Source: Rhodoferax sp.
GTDB lineage: Bacteria > Pseudomonadota > Gammaproteobacteria > Burkholderiales > Burkholderiaceae_C
Direction: 5' to 3'
DNA: 64,000 nt
Assembly (NCBI RefSeq): GCF_013297935.1
Contig: NZ_JAAFIX010000001.1
Span: forward strand, 1-64,000
Of this stretch, positions 27,738 through 36,583 are shown piece after piece. The number at the start of each line of letters is the position of its first letter. Position 1 is the first letter of the stretch. The notes under the pieces were generated by a model. It ran no database searches. It saw nothing but the letters and a program-made list of their open reading frames with translations, and was not told where the DNA came from. The translations under genes and the position numbers were made by a program.

Positions 27738-28457
27738 TTAAAGGGCAGCGTTGTGGAAGATGTCCTGGGCGTCGTCCAGGTCTTCCAGCACATCCAGCAG
27801 CTTTTGCATGCGCTCAGCGTCTTCACCGGACAGTTCAATCGTGTTTTCAGCCCGCATGGTCACGGTCGCAATCTCGGCGTTCAGGCCAGCGGCCTCCAGG
27901 GCCGCCTTGACGGCTTCAAACTCCGACGGCGCGGTCAGCACCTCAATGGCGCCGTCGTCATCGGCAATCACGTCGTCGGCGCCGGCTTCCAACGCTACTT
28001 CCATGACCTTGTCTTCACTGGTGCCGGGCGCAAAAATCAGTTGACCCACATGCTTGAATTGGAAGGCCACCGACCCTTCGGTGCCCATGTTGCCGCCGAG
28101 CTTGCTGAACGCGTGGCGCACTTCGGCCACGGTGCGGACCTTGTTGTCCGTCATGGTGTCAATGATGATGGCGGCACCGCCGATGCCGTAGCCCTCGTAA
28201 CGGATTTCCTCGTAGGTAATGCCGTCCAGTGAACCGGTGGCCTTGTCGACGTTGTATTTCACCCGGTCGGCGGGCATGTTGGCGGCTTTGGCTTTTTCGA
28301 TGGCGAGGCGCAAACGCGGGTTCATGGCCGGATCACCCCCGCCTTGCCGGGCCGCTACCGTGATTTCACGGACGATGCGGGTCCAAATCTTGCCTCGCTT
28401 CTCGTCCTGACGCCCCTTGCGGTGCTGAATATTGGCCCATTTGCTATGTCCTGCCAC
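27738..28457 (-). CDS. yebC: YebC/PmpR family regulatory protein
   Basis: A 239-residue member of the YebC/TACO1 family, associated with transcriptional regulation and, in recent work, translation of proline-rich stretches. It starts [23 protein letters not shown] and contains [28 protein letters not shown] and [16 protein letters not shown], then the acidic C-terminal domain. It is the first gene of the minus-strand run that ends with rng, and diverges from the HerA-like gene across a 58-base gap that should hold both promoters. Confidence 0.95.
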   Translation of the reverse strand: MAGHSKWANIQHRKGRQDEKRGKIWTRIVREITVAARQGGGDPAMNPRLRLAIEKAKAANMPADRVKYNVDKATGSLDGITYEEIRYEGYGIGGAAIIIDTMTDNKVRTVAEVRHAFSKLGGNMGTEGSVAFQFKHVGQLIFAPGTSEDKVMEVALEAGADDVIADDDGAIEVLTAPSEFEAVKAALEAAGLNAEIATVTMRAENTIELSGEDAERMQKLLDVLEDLDDAQDIFHNAAL

Positions 28458-28515
28458 ACGAAACCCTTCAAAAATTCGTTACGCTACTCCCTCGATTGTA
28501 CTTTTTGAGACACCT

Positions 28516-30087
28516 ATGGCTTCTATCCACGACGAAGGCATCCTGATTGCCCAGCACGCAGGCCAGTCTGCAGTGCAATGCTTCCTGCGGCCCGACAAAT
28601 CCAACCGCCACGGCCTGATCACCGGCGCCACCGGCACCGGCAAAACCATCACCCTGCAAACGCTGGCTGAAGGATTCTCTGCCATTGGCGTGCCCGTTTT
28701 CATGGCCGACGTCAAAGGCGACCTGACGGGCATCTCCCAAAAAGGTGCATTGACAGAGAAGCTGGGCAAGATCATCAAAGAGCGCGGTTTTGAAGAGCCC
28801 GCGTTCTCCGCCTTCCCCACCACCCTGTGGGACGTGTTCGGGCAACAAGGCCACCCGGTGCGCGCCACCGTGAGCGACCTGGGCCCCCTGCTGCTGGCCC
28901 GCATGCTCAACCTGAACGAAACCCAGGCTGGCGTGCTGCAACTGGTGTTCAAGATTGCGGACGACGACGGCCTGCTGCTGCTCGACATGAAGGACCTGCG
29001 CGCCATGTGCCAGGACGTGGGCGACAACGCCTCCAGCTACACCACCGAGTACGGCAATATCAGCGCCGCCAGCATTGGAGCCATCCAGCGCGGCCTTATG
29101 CAGATCGAGGAACAAGGTGGCGACAAGTTCTTTGGTGAGCCCATGCTCAATATTGAAGACTTCATGCAGACGGACGGCTCGGGCAAAGGTGTGGTCAACA
29201 TCCTCGCGGCCGACAAGCTCATGCAGTCCCCCCGCCTGTACGCCACCTTTTTGCTGTGGATGCTGAGCGAGCTGTTTGAAGCCTTGCCCGAAGTGGGCGA
29301 CCTCGAAAAACCCAAACTGGTGTTTTTCTTTGACGAGGCCCACCTGCTGTTTGCCGACGCACCCAAGGTGCTGATCGAGCGCATCGAGCTAGTGGTGCGC
29401 CTGGTGCGTTCCAAGGGCGTGGGCGTGTTTTTTGTGACCCAAAACCCGCTGGACATTCCCGACAGCGTGCTCGCCCAACTGGGCAACCGCGTACAACACG
29501 CCTTGCGCGCCTTCACCCCGCGCGACCAAAAGGCCGTCAAGAGCGCGGCGGACACCATGCGCGCCAACCCCGGTCTGGACGTAGCCACCGCCATCACCGA
29601 GCTCGGCGTGGGCGAAGCCTTGGTAAGCCTGATGGACGAAAAAGGCCGCCCCGCCCTCACCGAGCGCGTTTTTGTGCTGCCCCCGGCCAGCCAGATTGGC
29701 CCCATCAGCCCTGAGCAGCGCAAAGCACTGATCACCGAGTCTGTGGTGGCCGGTGTCTATGAAAAAACGGTGGACCGCGAGTCTGCGTTTGAGGCCCTGA
29801 AGGGTCGCACCCAAAGCCGTGCGCCAGCCGCCGGAGAAGCCGAAACAGACGCCGCTGCGCCAGCACCCCGTGCCCGCGCAGCGCCCGCTACCGAGGCAGA
29901 ATCCGCGCCCGCCGACGGCGGCCTGCTGGGCAGCATTGGCGACATGTTGGGCGGCGGCGCCCGCCGCTCCCGCGCCAGCGTAGGCGAGCAGCTCATCAAG
30001 AGCGCGGCCAGCTCTATCGGCCGCGAAGTGGGCCGTCAAATCATCCGCGGAGTGCTGGGCAGCATTCTGGGCGGCAGCAAGCGATAA
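28516..30087 (+). CDS. HerA-like helicase/ATPase (DUF853, YjgR-like)
   Basis: A 523-residue P-loop ATPase of the HerA/FtsK superfamily (DUF853). Walker A is [12 protein letters not shown] (about 36-47), preceded by [14 protein letters not shown]; Walker B is [12 protein letters not shown]. Other family blocks are [33 protein letters not shown] and [15 protein letters not shown]. The C-terminal 100 residues are Ala/Arg-rich with a glycine-rich end, [22 protein letters not shown] 28516 is preferred over the upstream TTG 28432, which would overlap yebC. The biological role is unknown; these are often stand-alone genes, as here. Confidence 0.87.
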   Translation: MASIHDEGILIAQHAGQSAVQCFLRPDKSNRHGLITGATGTGKTITLQTLAEGFSAIGVPVFMADVKGDLTGISQKGALTEKLGKIIKERGFEEPAFSAFPTTLWDVFGQQGHPVRATVSDLGPLLLARMLNLNETQAGVLQLVFKIADDDGLLLLDMKDLRAMCQDVGDNASSYTTEYGNISAASIGAIQRGLMQIEEQGGDKFFGEPMLNIEDFMQTDGSGKGVVNILAADKLMQSPRLYATFLLWMLSELFEALPEVGDLEKPKLVFFFDEAHLLFADAPKVLIERIELVVRLVRSKGVGVFFVTQNPLDIPDSVLAQLGNRVQHALRAFTPRDQKAVKSAADTMRANPGLDVATAITELGVGEALVSLMDEKGRPALTERVFVLPPASQIGPISPEQRKALITESVVAGVYEKTVDRESAFEALKGRTQSRAPAAGEAETDAAAPAPRARAAPATEAESAPADGGLLGSIGDMLGGGARRSRASVGEQLIKSAASSIGREVGRQIIRGVLGSILGGSKR

Positions 30088-30107
30088 CCACTACAAGGAA
30101 CAAGAAT

Positions 30108-30761
30108 ATGGTCACCATCAACCCAGAAGCCCGTGCCAACGTCACCCTCATCGACCACCCGCTGGTGCAGCACAAGCTCACCCTCATGCGCAAAAAGGAA
30201 GCCAGCACCAGCAGCTTTCGCCGCCTACTCAATGAACTGGCCGGTTTAATGATTTATGAAGTCTGCCGCGACATGCCGCTGCAAGACCTGGAAATTGAAA
30301 CCCCGCTGGAGAAAACCACCGGCAAGGTCATCGACGGTAAAAAGCTGGTGTTTGCCAGCGTGCTGCGTGCCGGGAACGGCATTCTGGACGGCGTCTTGAG
30401 CGTAGTGCCCGGTGCCCGCGTGGGCCACGTTGGCCTGTACCGGGACCCCAAAACCCTGCAGGCGGTGGAGTACTACTTCAAGATGCCCAGCAATATGGAG
30501 GAGCGCGACGTCGTGGTGGTGGACCCCATGCTGGCCACTGGCAACTCCGCCGCTGCTGCGGTGGCGCGCCTGAAGGCCTGCAAGCCCAAGTCCATCAAGT
30601 TCCTGTGCCTGCTGACCTGCCCGGAAGGCATCAACACCTTGTACAAAGAGCACCCCGACGTGCGCGTCTTCACCGCTGCCATCGACCGCGGCCTGAACGA
30701 CCACGGCTACATCATGCCGGGCCTGGGCGATGCGGGTGACCGGATTTTTGGTACGCAGTGA
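30108..30761 (+). CDS. upp: Uracil phosphoribosyltransferase
   Basis: Converts uracil and PRPP to UMP. The 217-residue sequence starts with [29 protein letters not shown] and has the PRPP-binding loop [17 protein letters not shown] and the uracil-binding C-terminus [19 protein letters not shown]. It directly precedes codA, which produces uracil from cytosine, so the two form a salvage pair. A repeat-derived hairpin lies between them. Confidence 0.97.
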   Translation: MVTINPEARANVTLIDHPLVQHKLTLMRKKEASTSSFRRLLNELAGLMIYEVCRDMPLQDLEIETPLEKTTGKVIDGKKLVFASVLRAGNGILDGVLSVVPGARVGHVGLYRDPKTLQAVEYYFKMPSNMEERDVVVVDPMLATGNSAAAAVARLKACKPKSIKFLCLLTCPEGINTLYKEHPDVRVFTAAIDRGLNDHGYIMPGLGDAGDRIFGTQ

Positions 30762-30770
30762 TCAATTTTC

Positions 30771-30828
30771 AATAAAAACAGCTACTAGCCCCCGTGGAAT
30801 ATGCGCGGGTAGCTAGGTTTTTGATAGC
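30771..30828 (+). repeat. Dispersed ~55-bp repeat, copy E (upp-codA gap), possible terminator
   Basis: Intergenic copy with CTAGCCCCCGTGGAATATGCGC and a closing TTTTTGATAGC. In this copy CTAGC-CCCCG can pair imperfectly with CGCGGG-TAGCTAG, followed by a TTTTT run. It may therefore terminate or attenuate transcription between upp and codA. Confidence 0.8.
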
Positions 30829-30860
30829 GCCCTGCATCGTGGGGTGCGGGAGTTTTCACC

Positions 30861-32147
30861 ATGCTAGACCTGCTCATTCACAACGCCACCCTGCCCGACG
30901 GGCGCACCCGCATGTCTGTGGCGGTGCAAGGCGGCCGCATTACAGAAGTCAGCCAAGGCCTCACTCCAGAAGCCGCCCCGGCGGCTGAGGTCGTAGACGC
31001 AGGCGGCATGCTGCTCAGCAGCCCGTTTGTGGACGCGCACTTCCACATGGACGCCACGCTCAGCCTGGGCCTCCCGCGACTGAACCAGAGCGGCACCTTG
31101 TTGGAGGGCATTGCGCTGTGGGGCGAGCTCAAGCCCCACCTCACCTTTGACGCACTGGTGGACCGCGCGCTGGCCTACTGCGACTGGGCAATCGCCAACG
31201 GCCTGCTGGCCATCCGCAGCCATGTAGACACCAGCGACCCGAGCATGCTGGCGGTGGAAGCCCTGTTGGCTGTCAAAAAGAAGGTCGCGCCGTACATCGA
31301 CTTGCAGTTGGTCGCCTTCCCGCAAGACGGTGTGCTGCGCAGCAAGGGCGGCGTGGACAACTTGAAGAAAGCGCTGAGCTTGGGCGTGGACGTGGTGGGT
31401 GGCATTCCCCACTTCGAGCGGACCATGGCGGATGGCGCGGCGAGTGTGAAACTACTGTGCGAGCTGGCTGCTGAGCAAGGCAAGCTGGTGGACATGCACT
31501 GCGACGAGTCAGACGATCCGCTCTCGCGCCATGTGGAAACCCTAGCTTTTGAAGCCAACCGGCTAGGGCTGCACGGCCGCGTGACCGGTTCCCACCTCAC
31601 CTCCATGCACAGCATGGACAACTACTACGTGAGCAAACTGCTGCCGCTCATGGCCGAGGCGCAACTGAGCGTGGTGAGCAACCCGCTCATCAACATCACC
31701 TTGCAAGGCCGCCACGACACCTACCCCAAGCGCCGCGGCATGACCCGCGTGCCTGAACTCATGGCCGCTGGCATGACCGTGGCCTTCGGCCAAGACTGTT
31801 GCATGGACCCTTGGTACAGCATGGGCAGCGGCGACATGTTGGAGGTGGCCAGCATGGGCCTGCACGTGGCGCAAATGACCAGCCAACCGGCGATGCAGCA
31901 GTGCTTTGATGCGGTAACTAAGAACCCCGCCCGCATCCTGCACCTCGAAGGCTACGGGCTGGAAAAAGGCTGCCACGCCGACTTGGTGCTGCTGCAAGCG
32001 CAAAACCCCATCGAGGCGCTCCGCCTCAAAGCCACCCGCCTCAAGGTCTGGCGCCGAGGCACGCTGGTAGCGCAAACACCGGCTCGCACCGTCACACTGA
32101 CTTTGCCAGGACGGCCTGCGAGCACGTCGTTTTTACACATCAAATAA
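30861..32147 (+). CDS. codA: Cytosine deaminase-like amidohydrolase
   Basis: Metal-dependent amidohydrolase, 428 residues, probably deaminating cytosine to uracil. Metal ligands are visible in FVDAHFHMD (HxH, about 59-65), MHCDESDD (the catalytic His-x-x-Glu region), GSHLTSMHSMD and FGQDCCMDPWYSMGSGD. That last block, with the Asp, is a CodA hallmark. It is preceded by upp and followed by a nitrilase. Its stop codon lies inside dispersed-repeat copy F. A different cyclic amidine substrate is possible, but the upp neighbour argues for cytosine. Confidence 0.87.
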   Translation: MLDLLIHNATLPDGRTRMSVAVQGGRITEVSQGLTPEAAPAAEVVDAGGMLLSSPFVDAHFHMDATLSLGLPRLNQSGTLLEGIALWGELKPHLTFDALVDRALAYCDWAIANGLLAIRSHVDTSDPSMLAVEALLAVKKKVAPYIDLQLVAFPQDGVLRSKGGVDNLKKALSLGVDVVGGIPHFERTMADGAASVKLLCELAAEQGKLVDMHCDESDDPLSRHVETLAFEANRLGLHGRVTGSHLTSMHSMDNYYVSKLLPLMAEAQLSVVSNPLINITLQGRHDTYPKRRGMTRVPELMAAGMTVAFGQDCCMDPWYSMGSGDMLEVASMGLHVAQMTSQPAMQQCFDAVTKNPARILHLEGYGLEKGCHADLVLLQAQNPIEALRLKATRLKVWRRGTLVAQTPARTVTLTLPGRPASTSFLHIK

Positions 32148-32196
32148 CCCTCTAGCCCTCATGAATATTGCGCAAGTAGCTACTAAAAACATAGCA
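32141..32196 (+). repeat. Dispersed ~55-bp repeat, copy F (codA stop / nitrilase start)
   Basis: Copy with AAATAACCCTCTAGCCCTCATG, TTGCGCAAGTAGCTACTAAAAAC and ATAGCA. It contains both the TAA stop of codA and the ATG of the nitrilase gene, and it encodes the first twelve nitrilase residues. Confidence 0.9.
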
Positions 32197-32904
32197 TTCA
32201 CCATCGCCGCAGCACAAAGCACATCGATCCCACTGGACGTGGTGGCCAATGTGCAGACCCACCTGCGCTTTGTGGAAGCCGCCGCGAAGCGCGGCGTGCA
32301 GTGGCTGGTCTTCCCGGAGCTATCGCTTACCGGCTACGAGCTGGCCGCCATGCCCGGCTTGGTGCTCGACCCCGCGCATGCCCTGCTGGCCCCCTTGCGC
32401 GAAGCGGCCCGCCGCAACGGCATAGCCATCACCGTGGGCGCACCGGTGCACAGTGGCCTCGCCCTGCCCTCCATAGGCGCTATCACCATGCGGCCGGATG
32501 GTCAACACAGCGTGTACCGCAAGTTCCACCTGCATGAGGGTGAAAAACAGTTCGCCACCGCTGGCGTTGCGCCCGTGCATGTGCAGGAATGGGCCGGACA
32601 AAAGTTCGCCAACGCCATCTGCGCCGACACCAACTACCCCAGCCATGCAGCACAAGCCGCAGCGGCAGGCGCCGGGGTCTATGCCGCTGGCATCCTTACC
32701 TCCGCCAATGGCTACGCCGCTGAAGCACCGCTTTGGGCCAGCTATGCGCGGGAACACGCCATGACCGTTGTGATTGCCAACCACGGAGGACCATCAGGCG
32801 GCTATGTCTCGGCAGGCAGAAGCGGGATATGGGGCTCCGATGGGGTGCTAATCGCAGAGGCCTCCGGATCTGGGGATTGGTTGGTTGTGGCGCTAGCTGT
32901 CTGA
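32161..32904 (+). CDS. Carbon-nitrogen hydrolase (nitrilase superfamily)
   Basis: A 247-residue Cys-hydrolase of the nitrilase superfamily that cleaves a C-N amide or nitrile bond. The triad is visible: Glu in VFPELSLTGYE, Lys in YRKFHLHEGEK and Cys in NAICADTNYP. The family core begins at FTIAAAQS, and the only start codon before it (ATG 32161) lies within a dispersed repeat. MNIAQVATKNIA is therefore repeat-derived. I see no clear ribosome binding site ahead of it. It follows codA by 13 bases, so co-translation is possible. The substrate is unknown; a role in pyrimidine-derived amide metabolism is inference only. Confidence 0.85.
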   Translation: MNIAQVATKNIAFTIAAAQSTSIPLDVVANVQTHLRFVEAAAKRGVQWLVFPELSLTGYELAAMPGLVLDPAHALLAPLREAARRNGIAITVGAPVHSGLALPSIGAITMRPDGQHSVYRKFHLHEGEKQFATAGVAPVHVQEWAGQKFANAICADTNYPSHAAQAAAAGAGVYAAGILTSANGYAAEAPLWASYAREHAMTVVIANHGGPSGGYVSAGRSGIWGSDGVLIAEASGSGDWLVVALAV

Positions 32905-33136
32905 TCCTCAGACTAGCTCTACGTTGGAGGCCACTGGCATCCAACCCGTACCGCGGGGCATGGGGCGATCTCCTTGGCGGGAGGTGCCGCAAGGGGCACG
33001 CCAGAAGAGGTGTTTTTACAGCCTCAAAGCCCAAGTTCAGGGGTGCCCAAAAGGTGTTACCTAATCGATGCGACGTGTGAGCGTCCCCTGCAACGCACAG
33101 TTAGGCGACGGTTGACGGTGATGCTGGCGGCGAGCA
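32905..33136. other. Gene-free stretch after the nitrilase
   Basis: There is no convincing gene here. It holds a short hairpin (GTTGGA...TCCAAC, about 32923-32945), a few degenerate palindromes and, at 33029-33106, an attC-like sequence described separately. Confidence 0.5.
33029..33106 (-). other. Degenerate integron attC-like recombination site
   Basis: Read on the minus strand this has R''-like GCCTAAC (33106-33100), L''-like GTTGCAGGGGAC, a central spacer of about 35 bases, L'-like CACCCCTGAA and R'-like CTTGGGC (consensus GTTRRRY, first base off). The two L arms pair as GTTGCAGGGG / CCCCTGAAC with one extra G in L'', the extrahelical-base hallmark of attC. It starts about 30 bases after the stop of a one-gene unit in the orientation expected of a gene cassette. 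Confidence 0.5.
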
Positions 33137-33325
33137 TCAAAGAAAGCCCACCAGCATTTCGATGAAGGGCTGACCATGGAAGTAGCCTAGCAACCCACAA
33201 GCAATAGCCACTGCATACAGCAGCCAGCGATAGCTATTTGGGTTCTCGAAGACGAACCAGATGGTGACGAGAACACCAATTAGCGCGGCCAGAACTGCGT
33301 TCAGAAGTGGGTTGTCAAAAGACAT
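33137..33325 (-). CDS. Small hypothetical membrane protein
   Basis: A 62-residue protein of unknown function. It contains two predicted membrane helices: VLAALIGVLVTIWFVF (about 10-25) and WLLYAVAIACGLLGYF (about 34-49), joined by a short polar NPNSYR loop. ATG 33325 is used; an in-frame TTG at 33352 extends it by nine residues with no added similarity. It lies alone on the minus strand between plus-strand genes, followed by an attC-like site and preceded by a GTTGGGA boundary, so it may be a mobile gene cassette. Confidence 0.5.
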   Translation of the reverse strand: MSFDNPLLNAVLAALIGVLVTIWFVFENPNSYRWLLYAVAIACGLLGYFHGQPFIEMLVGFL

Positions 33326-33548
33326 GTTCAGCTCGCGTGCTGAGTGTCCCAACGTGTTATCAAAGTGAAAACCGTCTTATGAACAGCGCCAGATGAGCCC
33401 ATAACTTCCTCCCGTAAATCTTCTAAGTGCATCATTTATATCCGATGGCTTTGCACAAATGCAGTGAGGCCACGTGTAAAAATGAAGCAAAACCCTGCAA
33501 ACAAACCAAAACACGGCGCTCTGCTTGTCCGTGCGCGGTAACACGTAC
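33326..33548. other. Gene-free stretch
   Basis: This contains the possible upstream cassette boundary (GTTGGGA on the minus strand, 33353-33347) and the upstream region of the EVE gene. I see no RNA gene or convincing promoter. It is more AT-rich than its neighbours. Confidence 0.4.
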
Positions 33549-34022
33549 ATGCCCCACTACTGGCTCATGAAAGCCGAACCCGCCGAGGCCTCGATTGACG
33601 ATGTGCTGGCCATGCCCGATGCCACTATCGGCTGGACCGGCGTGCGCAACTACCAAGCCCGTAACTTCATGCGCGACAGCATGCAGGTGGGCGATGGCGT
33701 GTTGTTCTACCACTCCAGCTGCGCGGAGCCGGGTGTCGTTGGCATTGCACGGGTGGCGTCGGGCGTCAAGGTGGACCCCACGCAGTTCGACCCCGCATCG
33801 CCCTACTTTGACGCGGCCAGCAAGCCCGAAGCGCCACGCTGGCTGTTGGTGGATGTGCAAGTGGTGCACAAGACCCGCAACTTCACGTTGCCTCAGCTTC
33901 GGGCTGACGCCGCTTTGAGCGATCTACAAATTCTCAAGAAGGGCAACCGCCTTTCCATCACGCCGGTGGAGACTATCCACTGGCAGCACCTTCTGAAAAC
34001 GCTGGGCGCGTCGCCCATTTAG
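33549..34022 (+). CDS. EVE domain-containing protein
   Basis: A 157-residue PUA-like EVE-domain protein of the thymocyte-nuclear-protein-1 group, which binds modified bases. The conserved blocks are YWLMKAEPAEASIDD, WTGVRNYQARNFMRD, GDGVLFYHSSCAEPGVVGIARV and PRWLLVDVQVVHKTRNFTLPQLR. ATG 33549 is chosen because homology begins at MPHYWLMKAEP; an upstream GTG at 33525 adds eight residues. A monocistronic housekeeping gene in many proteobacteria. Ligand unknown. Confidence 0.9.
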   Translation: MPHYWLMKAEPAEASIDDVLAMPDATIGWTGVRNYQARNFMRDSMQVGDGVLFYHSSCAEPGVVGIARVASGVKVDPTQFDPASPYFDAASKPEAPRWLLVDVQVVHKTRNFTLPQLRADAALSDLQILKKGNRLSITPVETIHWQHLLKTLGASPI

Positions 34023-34163
34023 TCCACAGCGCCCAGCCTGCGCGCCAGTCGGTGGCGCACTTGGTATGTGCCTTGGCGCAATTGGCGAGTGACGTGGCGC
34101 ATGGGGCCGCCTACGATTCAGCTATTCCGTCAACAAACCTCTCTGCATTCACAGGTCACCACC

Positions 34164-35000
34164 ATGTCTACATCTTCACGCCCCCAAGTCGTCCTCATCA
34201 CCGGTGCCTCTTCCGGCATGGGCAAAGAAGCCGCCAAGCTGCTGCTTCGCCAAGGCCATGTGGTCTACACCGCTGCACGCCGCATCGAGCTCATGCAAGA
34301 CCTGCAGGCCTTGGGCGCACACCCGCTGAAAATGGATGTCACCGATGAAGCCCAGATGCAAGCTGCCATGGCGCACATCACCGCAGCCCACGGCGGAGTG
34401 GACGTGCTGGTGAACAACGCCGGCTTCGGCATCTACGGCGCCATGGAAGACACCACCATGGCCGATGCCCGCTACCAGTTCGATGTGAACTTTTTCGGCC
34501 TGGCCCGTATGACCCAGTTGGTGCTGCCCTATATGCGTGGCCAACAGCGCGGGCGCATCATCAACATCTCGTCCATGGGCGGCAAGATGTACACCCCGCT
34601 GGGCAGCTGGTACCACGCCACCAAGCACGCCCTGGAGGGCTGGAGCGATTGCCTGCGCCTGGAGCTGGCGCCCTTCGGCATTCAGGTGGTGATCGTGGAG
34701 CCCGGCATCATTGCCACCGAGTTCGGCGATGTGATGACCGGGCCGCTGCTGGAACGCTCCGGCAAAGGCCCTTACGCCAAGTTGGCCCACATCGTGGCCA
34801 AGGCCACTGGCGACGCTTACAGCAAGCCCAATGCTGCGTCTCCCGCTTCCGTGATTGCAGACGTGATCGCCGAAGCCATTGCCGCCCCCAAACCCAAAAC
34901 CCGTTATGTGGCAGGCAAAATGGCCAAACCACTGATGTTCATCCGCAAATGGTTCGGTGACCGCTTCTTTGACATGGCGGTCATGAGCCAGATGAAGTAA
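34164..35000 (+). CDS. Short-chain dehydrogenase/reductase family oxidoreductase
   Basis: NAD(P)-dependent Rossmann oxidoreductase of 278 residues. The cofactor motif is TGASSGMGKEAA (T-G-x3-G-x-G, about 14-25), then DVLVNNAGFGIYGA, and the catalytic INISSMGG...WYHATKHALEGW with Tyr-x3-Lys. The long C-terminal part resembles classical SDRs acting on lipophilic substrates. ATG 34164 is chosen over upstream alternatives because the preceding 32 codons show no family similarity. An AraC-type regulator lies 26 bases downstream on the same strand and may control it. Substrate unknown. Confidence 0.85.
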   Translation: MSTSSRPQVVLITGASSGMGKEAAKLLLRQGHVVYTAARRIELMQDLQALGAHPLKMDVTDEAQMQAAMAHITAAHGGVDVLVNNAGFGIYGAMEDTTMADARYQFDVNFFGLARMTQLVLPYMRGQQRGRIINISSMGGKMYTPLGSWYHATKHALEGWSDCLRLELAPFGIQVVIVEPGIIATEFGDVMTGPLLERSGKGPYAKLAHIVAKATGDAYSKPNAASPASVIADVIAEAIAAPKPKTRYVAGKMAKPLMFIRKWFGDRFFDMAVMSQMK

Positions 35001-35026
35001 TCATCGCCACTCGACAGGAGCACCCG

Positions 35027-36040
35027 GTGAAACATGCCAGCAAATTTGCCATACAACGCGGCTGGAAGCTGCTTCTGGCCGACATGGCGCTCCCAGTCCA
35101 TGAGGTGCTCGCGTGGGCAGGCCTGCCGGGCGACATGTTTTCGCGCCCGGATGCCAGCCTGAGCCCGGCAGACTTCTTCAAGCTCTGGAACGGCATAGAG
35201 CAAGTAGCGGGTGGAGACGACCTGCCCCTGCGCTTCGGCCGGGCCATATCGGTAGAGGCGTTTGATCCGCCCATCTTCGCCAGCCTGTGTGCCCCCAACA
35301 TGAATGTGGCACTGCAGCGGCTCTCCAGCTTCAAGCGCCTGATCGGGCCCATGATTCTGGACGTGCAAATCACCTCCCACGGCACCTCGGCGGATTTGAG
35401 CTGCTACGGCTATGAGGGCCACCTGCCCCGCAGCCTGGCGGCCACTGAAATGGTGTTTTTTACCCAGCTGGCGCGCTTGGCCACACGCAAACAGGTGGTG
35501 CCCCTGCGGGTGGAGCTGGTGCAGTTACCAGATGACTGCGCCCCGCTGGAGGCCTTCTTCGGGTGTGCCTTGCAAGCTGCAGACCGTAACCGCATTACCT
35601 TCAGCCCTCAAGACGCAGCGCACCCGTTTCTGACCGAAGACAACGCCATGTGGGAGAGCTTTGAGCCCGCCTTGATGAAGCGCATCACCGATCAGGACCA
35701 CACGGCCAAAGCCTCAGAGCGGGTGCACAGCGCCTTGCTGGAACTGCTGCCCGGAGGGCGCGCGGGCATGGACGATGTGGCCACCAAACTGCTCACCAGC
35801 CGACGGACCTTGCAGCGGCAGTTGCTCGCAGAAGGCTTGAGCTTTCAGGATGTGCTCAACCTCACCCGGCGGGAGTTGGCCGAGCACTACCTGCGCCAGG
35901 ATGCCATCACGCCCGGAGAGGTATCGTGGCTGCTGGGCTTTCAGGATGGCAACTCCTTCATTCGCGCCTTCAAGGGCTGGACCGGCAGCACACCCGGTCA
36001 GTACCGCAGCAACATGCCGCGCCAGGCTGCCCCCATGTAA
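35027..36040 (+). CDS. AraC family transcriptional regulator
   Basis: A 337-residue regulator with an N-terminal arabinose-binding-like domain (about 10-200, for example LPLRFGRAISVEAFDPPIFASLCAPN) and a C-terminal double helix-turn-helix (about 240-335). The latter carries DDVATKLLTSRRTLQRQLLAEG and WLLGFQDGNSFIRAFKGWTGSTPGQYR, the AraC signature. The start is GTG 35027, with a purine-rich stretch (ACAGGAG) eight bases upstream. It probably controls the preceding SDR gene or an unlinked fatty-acid-type pathway; OruR/AraC relatives of this domain type often do. Confidence 0.88.
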   Translation: MKHASKFAIQRGWKLLLADMALPVHEVLAWAGLPGDMFSRPDASLSPADFFKLWNGIEQVAGGDDLPLRFGRAISVEAFDPPIFASLCAPNMNVALQRLSSFKRLIGPMILDVQITSHGTSADLSCYGYEGHLPRSLAATEMVFFTQLARLATRKQVVPLRVELVQLPDDCAPLEAFFGCALQAADRNRITFSPQDAAHPFLTEDNAMWESFEPALMKRITDQDHTAKASERVHSALLELLPGGRAGMDDVATKLLTSRRTLQRQLLAEGLSFQDVLNLTRRELAEHYLRQDAITPGEVSWLLGFQDGNSFIRAFKGWTGSTPGQYRSNMPRQAAPM

Positions 36041-36103
36041 TGCGGGTTGCCCCTTGGGCGCGGTCTGCTATGGTTTCACATCACAACCAAGGAGACATAT
36101 TTC

Positions 36104-36511
36104 ATGACTGCATTGCAAGCATTGGTGGGTTTTGCACTTTGGACGCTGGCCTTGATCACGCTGGTGTTTTTGTACCGCGGGCTGCGCTTTCTGCGCGGCA
36201 CACCCATCAACCACTGGCCGCGGGGCAACAAGCCGCAGGACGATGCCAGCCTGGTCAAACGCCTCGAAGACGCCCACGCCAACTGCATGGAAAACCTGCC
36301 GGTTTTTTCAGTGCTGGTGCTTGCGGCCAGCCTCATGGACAAGTCCAACAGCATTCAAACGATCGCACCCTTCGTGCTCTACGCCCGCATCGGCCAGACC
36401 CTGGCGCATCTGTGGGGCACCGGCCCGCTGCAGGTGTTTGTGCGTGCCAGTTTCTGGAGCGTACAGCTGGTAGTTTGCCTGTGGATGGCCATTCAGCTGC
36501 TGGCGGCCTGA
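36104..36511 (+). CDS. MAPEG family membrane protein
   Basis: A 135-residue integral membrane protein of the MAPEG/eicosanoid-glutathione superfamily. Four predicted helices: ALWTLALITLVFLYRG (about 10-25), ENLPVFSVLVLAASLM, TIAPFVLYARIGQTLAHLW and SVQLVVCLWMAIQLL. The conserved Arg and His residues fall in the second and third helices (RLEDAHANCMENLP, ARIGQTLAHL). ATG 36104 is preferred to the upstream ATG 36047, which gives a hydrophilic leader without similarity. Function unknown; relatives are glutathione-dependent enzymes. Confidence 0.82.
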   Translation: MTALQALVGFALWTLALITLVFLYRGLRFLRGTPINHWPRGNKPQDDASLVKRLEDAHANCMENLPVFSVLVLAASLMDKSNSIQTIAPFVLYARIGQTLAHLWGTGPLQVFVRASFWSVQLVVCLWMAIQLLAA

Positions 36512-36528
36512 GGCGCACTTCCATCATG

Positions 36529-36583
36529 AAAAAAGCACCTAGACCCCGTAAAATATGCGCCAATAGCTCCTGAAATGATAGCA
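36529..36583 (+). repeat. Dispersed ~55-bp repeat, copy G (before UPF0303 gene)
   Basis: Copy with AAAAAAGCACCTAGACCCC, AATATGCGCCAATAGCTCC and a closing ATGATAGCA. The ATG of the next gene (36575) lies in its last nine bases, as with copy F and the nitrilase. Confidence 0.85.

Noticed and set aside
31535-31575. CTAGCTTTTGAAGCC...GGCTAGGG palindrome in codA
   Set aside because: It encodes ordinary amidohydrolase sequence (LAFEANRLGLHGR) and lacks the repeat core.
33020-33110. Reading the palindrome after the small membrane gene as a plain terminator
   Set aside because: No T-run follows, and the extra base in one arm fits attC better.
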